Shown here piece after piece: positions 4,704-5,220 of a stretch of 5,220 nt of DNA (positions are counted from its first letter, which is position 1; every line of letters begins with the position of its first letter). This stretch comes from Nanobdellota archaeon (GTDB taxonomy: Archaea > Nanobdellota > Nanobdellia > Woesearchaeales > BS150m-G63): positions 1 through 5,220 of the forward strand of contig JAGLOT010000053.1 in the NCBI GenBank assembly GCA_023137655.1, in the 5' to 3' direction. The notes below the pieces were generated by a model. The model worked only from the letters and a program-made list of their open reading frames with translations, was not told the DNA's origin and made no database searches. Made by a program: the position numbers and the translations under genes.

Positions 4704-5220
4704 ATGAAAGGAAAAAATATCGGAATGGGCGTAACTGCTCCCAAGAAAAGTTGTGAGGACCCTAAGTGCCCTTTCCATGGAGAATTGAAAGTAAGAGGAA
4801 AGGTTTTTGTAGGTACAATTATCGCTGCAAAGATGCAAAAAACAGCAACTGTTGAATGGAATAGAAGAGTATTATTACCTAAATATGAAAGATATACCAA
4901 GAAAAGGACAAGAGTCAAAGCAAGAAATCCTGACTGCATAAAAGCAGAAGAAGGTGACGTTGTAAAAATAATGGAATGCAGACCATTATGTAAGACTGTA
5001 AATTTTGTAATTATCGAAAATCTCGGAAAAGAGAAAGGCTTCAAGCAAAGGATGGAATCACTTGAAGAATCAAAGAAGAGTGTTAAAGAAGACGCGGAAG
5101 AAAAATCTACACCAATTAAAACTGTCCTGACCAATTTAGATACTTCGGCGTCTGATAAAACAGATGTCACCTATTCCTCCATTAGCGGAATTTATACAGA
5201 TAGTTTACCCTGGGCGGGAG
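4704..5220 (+). CDS. rps17: Small-subunit ribosomal protein uS17 (S17) with unusual C-terminal extension, open at window end
   Basis: uS17 is a primary 16S rRNA binder with an OB fold, needed early in 30S body assembly. The frame runs 172 codons without a stop to the window edge, so the gene is 3' partial. Residues 1-106 are a complete archaeal uS17: KNIGMGV, the Cys/His segment CEDPKCPFHG (17-26), KVFVGTIIAAKMQKTATVEW (33-52), KYERYTKKRTRVKARNPDC (60-78), GDVVKIMECRPLCKTVNFVI (84-103). Archaeal homologues normally end near here (about 105-115 residues). Residues 107-134 form a charged, possibly helical stretch. From about 135 the sequence becomes Ser/Thr/Asp-rich with hydrophobics (VLTNLDTSASD, ISGIYTDSLPWAG) and codons rare elsewhere here (GCG, TCG, CTG, TCC). 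The core call is certain. The tail may be a genuine extension, a fusion or an assembly join. Confidence 0.93.
   Translation, partial: MKGKNIGMGVTAPKKSCEDPKCPFHGELKVRGKVFVGTIIAAKMQKTATVEWNRRVLLPKYERYTKKRTRVKARNPDCIKAEEGDVVKIMECRPLCKTVNFVIIENLGKEKGFKQRMESLEESKKSVKEDAEEKSTPIKTVLTNLDTSASDKTDVTYSSISGIYTDSLPWAG

Noticed and set aside
4514..5170. 218-codon minus-strand reading frame starting at a GTG with GGAGG five bases upstream
   Set aside because: It lies antisense to a clearly conserved uS17 and the end of aIF1; its Phe/Leu/Ser-rich content is what antisense of Lys/Glu-rich genes gives. Only its first 25 or so codons, over the odd uS17 tail, look gene-like, and these are treated in the findings.
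1..5220. CRISPR arrays, insertion sequences, tRNA/rRNA genes, riboswitches, or a novel multi-gene system
   Set aside because: Coding sequence with recognised ribosomal or initiation-factor function fills nearly the whole window; no spaced direct repeats, inverted-repeat ends or structured RNA were seen.

Overview
This is a 5.2 kb, AT-rich stretch of an archaeal ribosomal-protein operon (the S10/spc-type cluster). All genes are on the + strand and tightly packed. In order they are uL3 (3' part only), uL4, uL23, uL2, uS19, uL22, uS3, uL29, translation initiation factor aIF1/SUI1, and uS17 (open at the right edge). The archaeal assignment rests on archaeal/eukaryotic-type uL3, uL4 and uL2, an SUI1 gene inside the operon, and uS17 with the archaeal Cys/His N-terminus. 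Arginine is almost always AGA/AGG, most proteins are compact, and several carry Lys/Glu-rich tails. My best guess is an AT-rich DPANN archaeon (Woesearchaeota/Pacearchaeota-like). That placement is an inference; no tree was made.

Layout: 1-443 is the end of rpl3. Positions 457-4046 hold rpl4, rpl23, rpl2, rps19, rpl22 and rps3, with gaps of 1-26 bp and one 4-bp ATGA overlap. Positions 4052-4601 hold rpl29 and sui1, which overlap by 8 bp and have visibly different codon use. Positions 4602-4703 are the only real intergenic gap; many archaea carry the RNase P subunit gene rnp1 (p29) at this place. Positions 4704-5220 are rps17, whose frame runs past the normal end of the protein and is still open at the window edge.

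The products work together. uL4 and uL22 line the nascent-peptide tunnel and uL23 sits at its exit. uL2 and uL3 support the peptidyl-transferase centre. uS3, uS19 and uS17 build the small subunit, and aIF1 guards start-codon selection. One polycistronic, translationally coupled transcript fits the spacing.

I see no mobile element, CRISPR array, tRNA/rRNA gene or new defence-type system. The points worth a second look are modest: the odd uS17 tail, the codon-use island at uL29/aIF1, the missing rnp1 with a candidate internal promoter in its place, and the charged tails.
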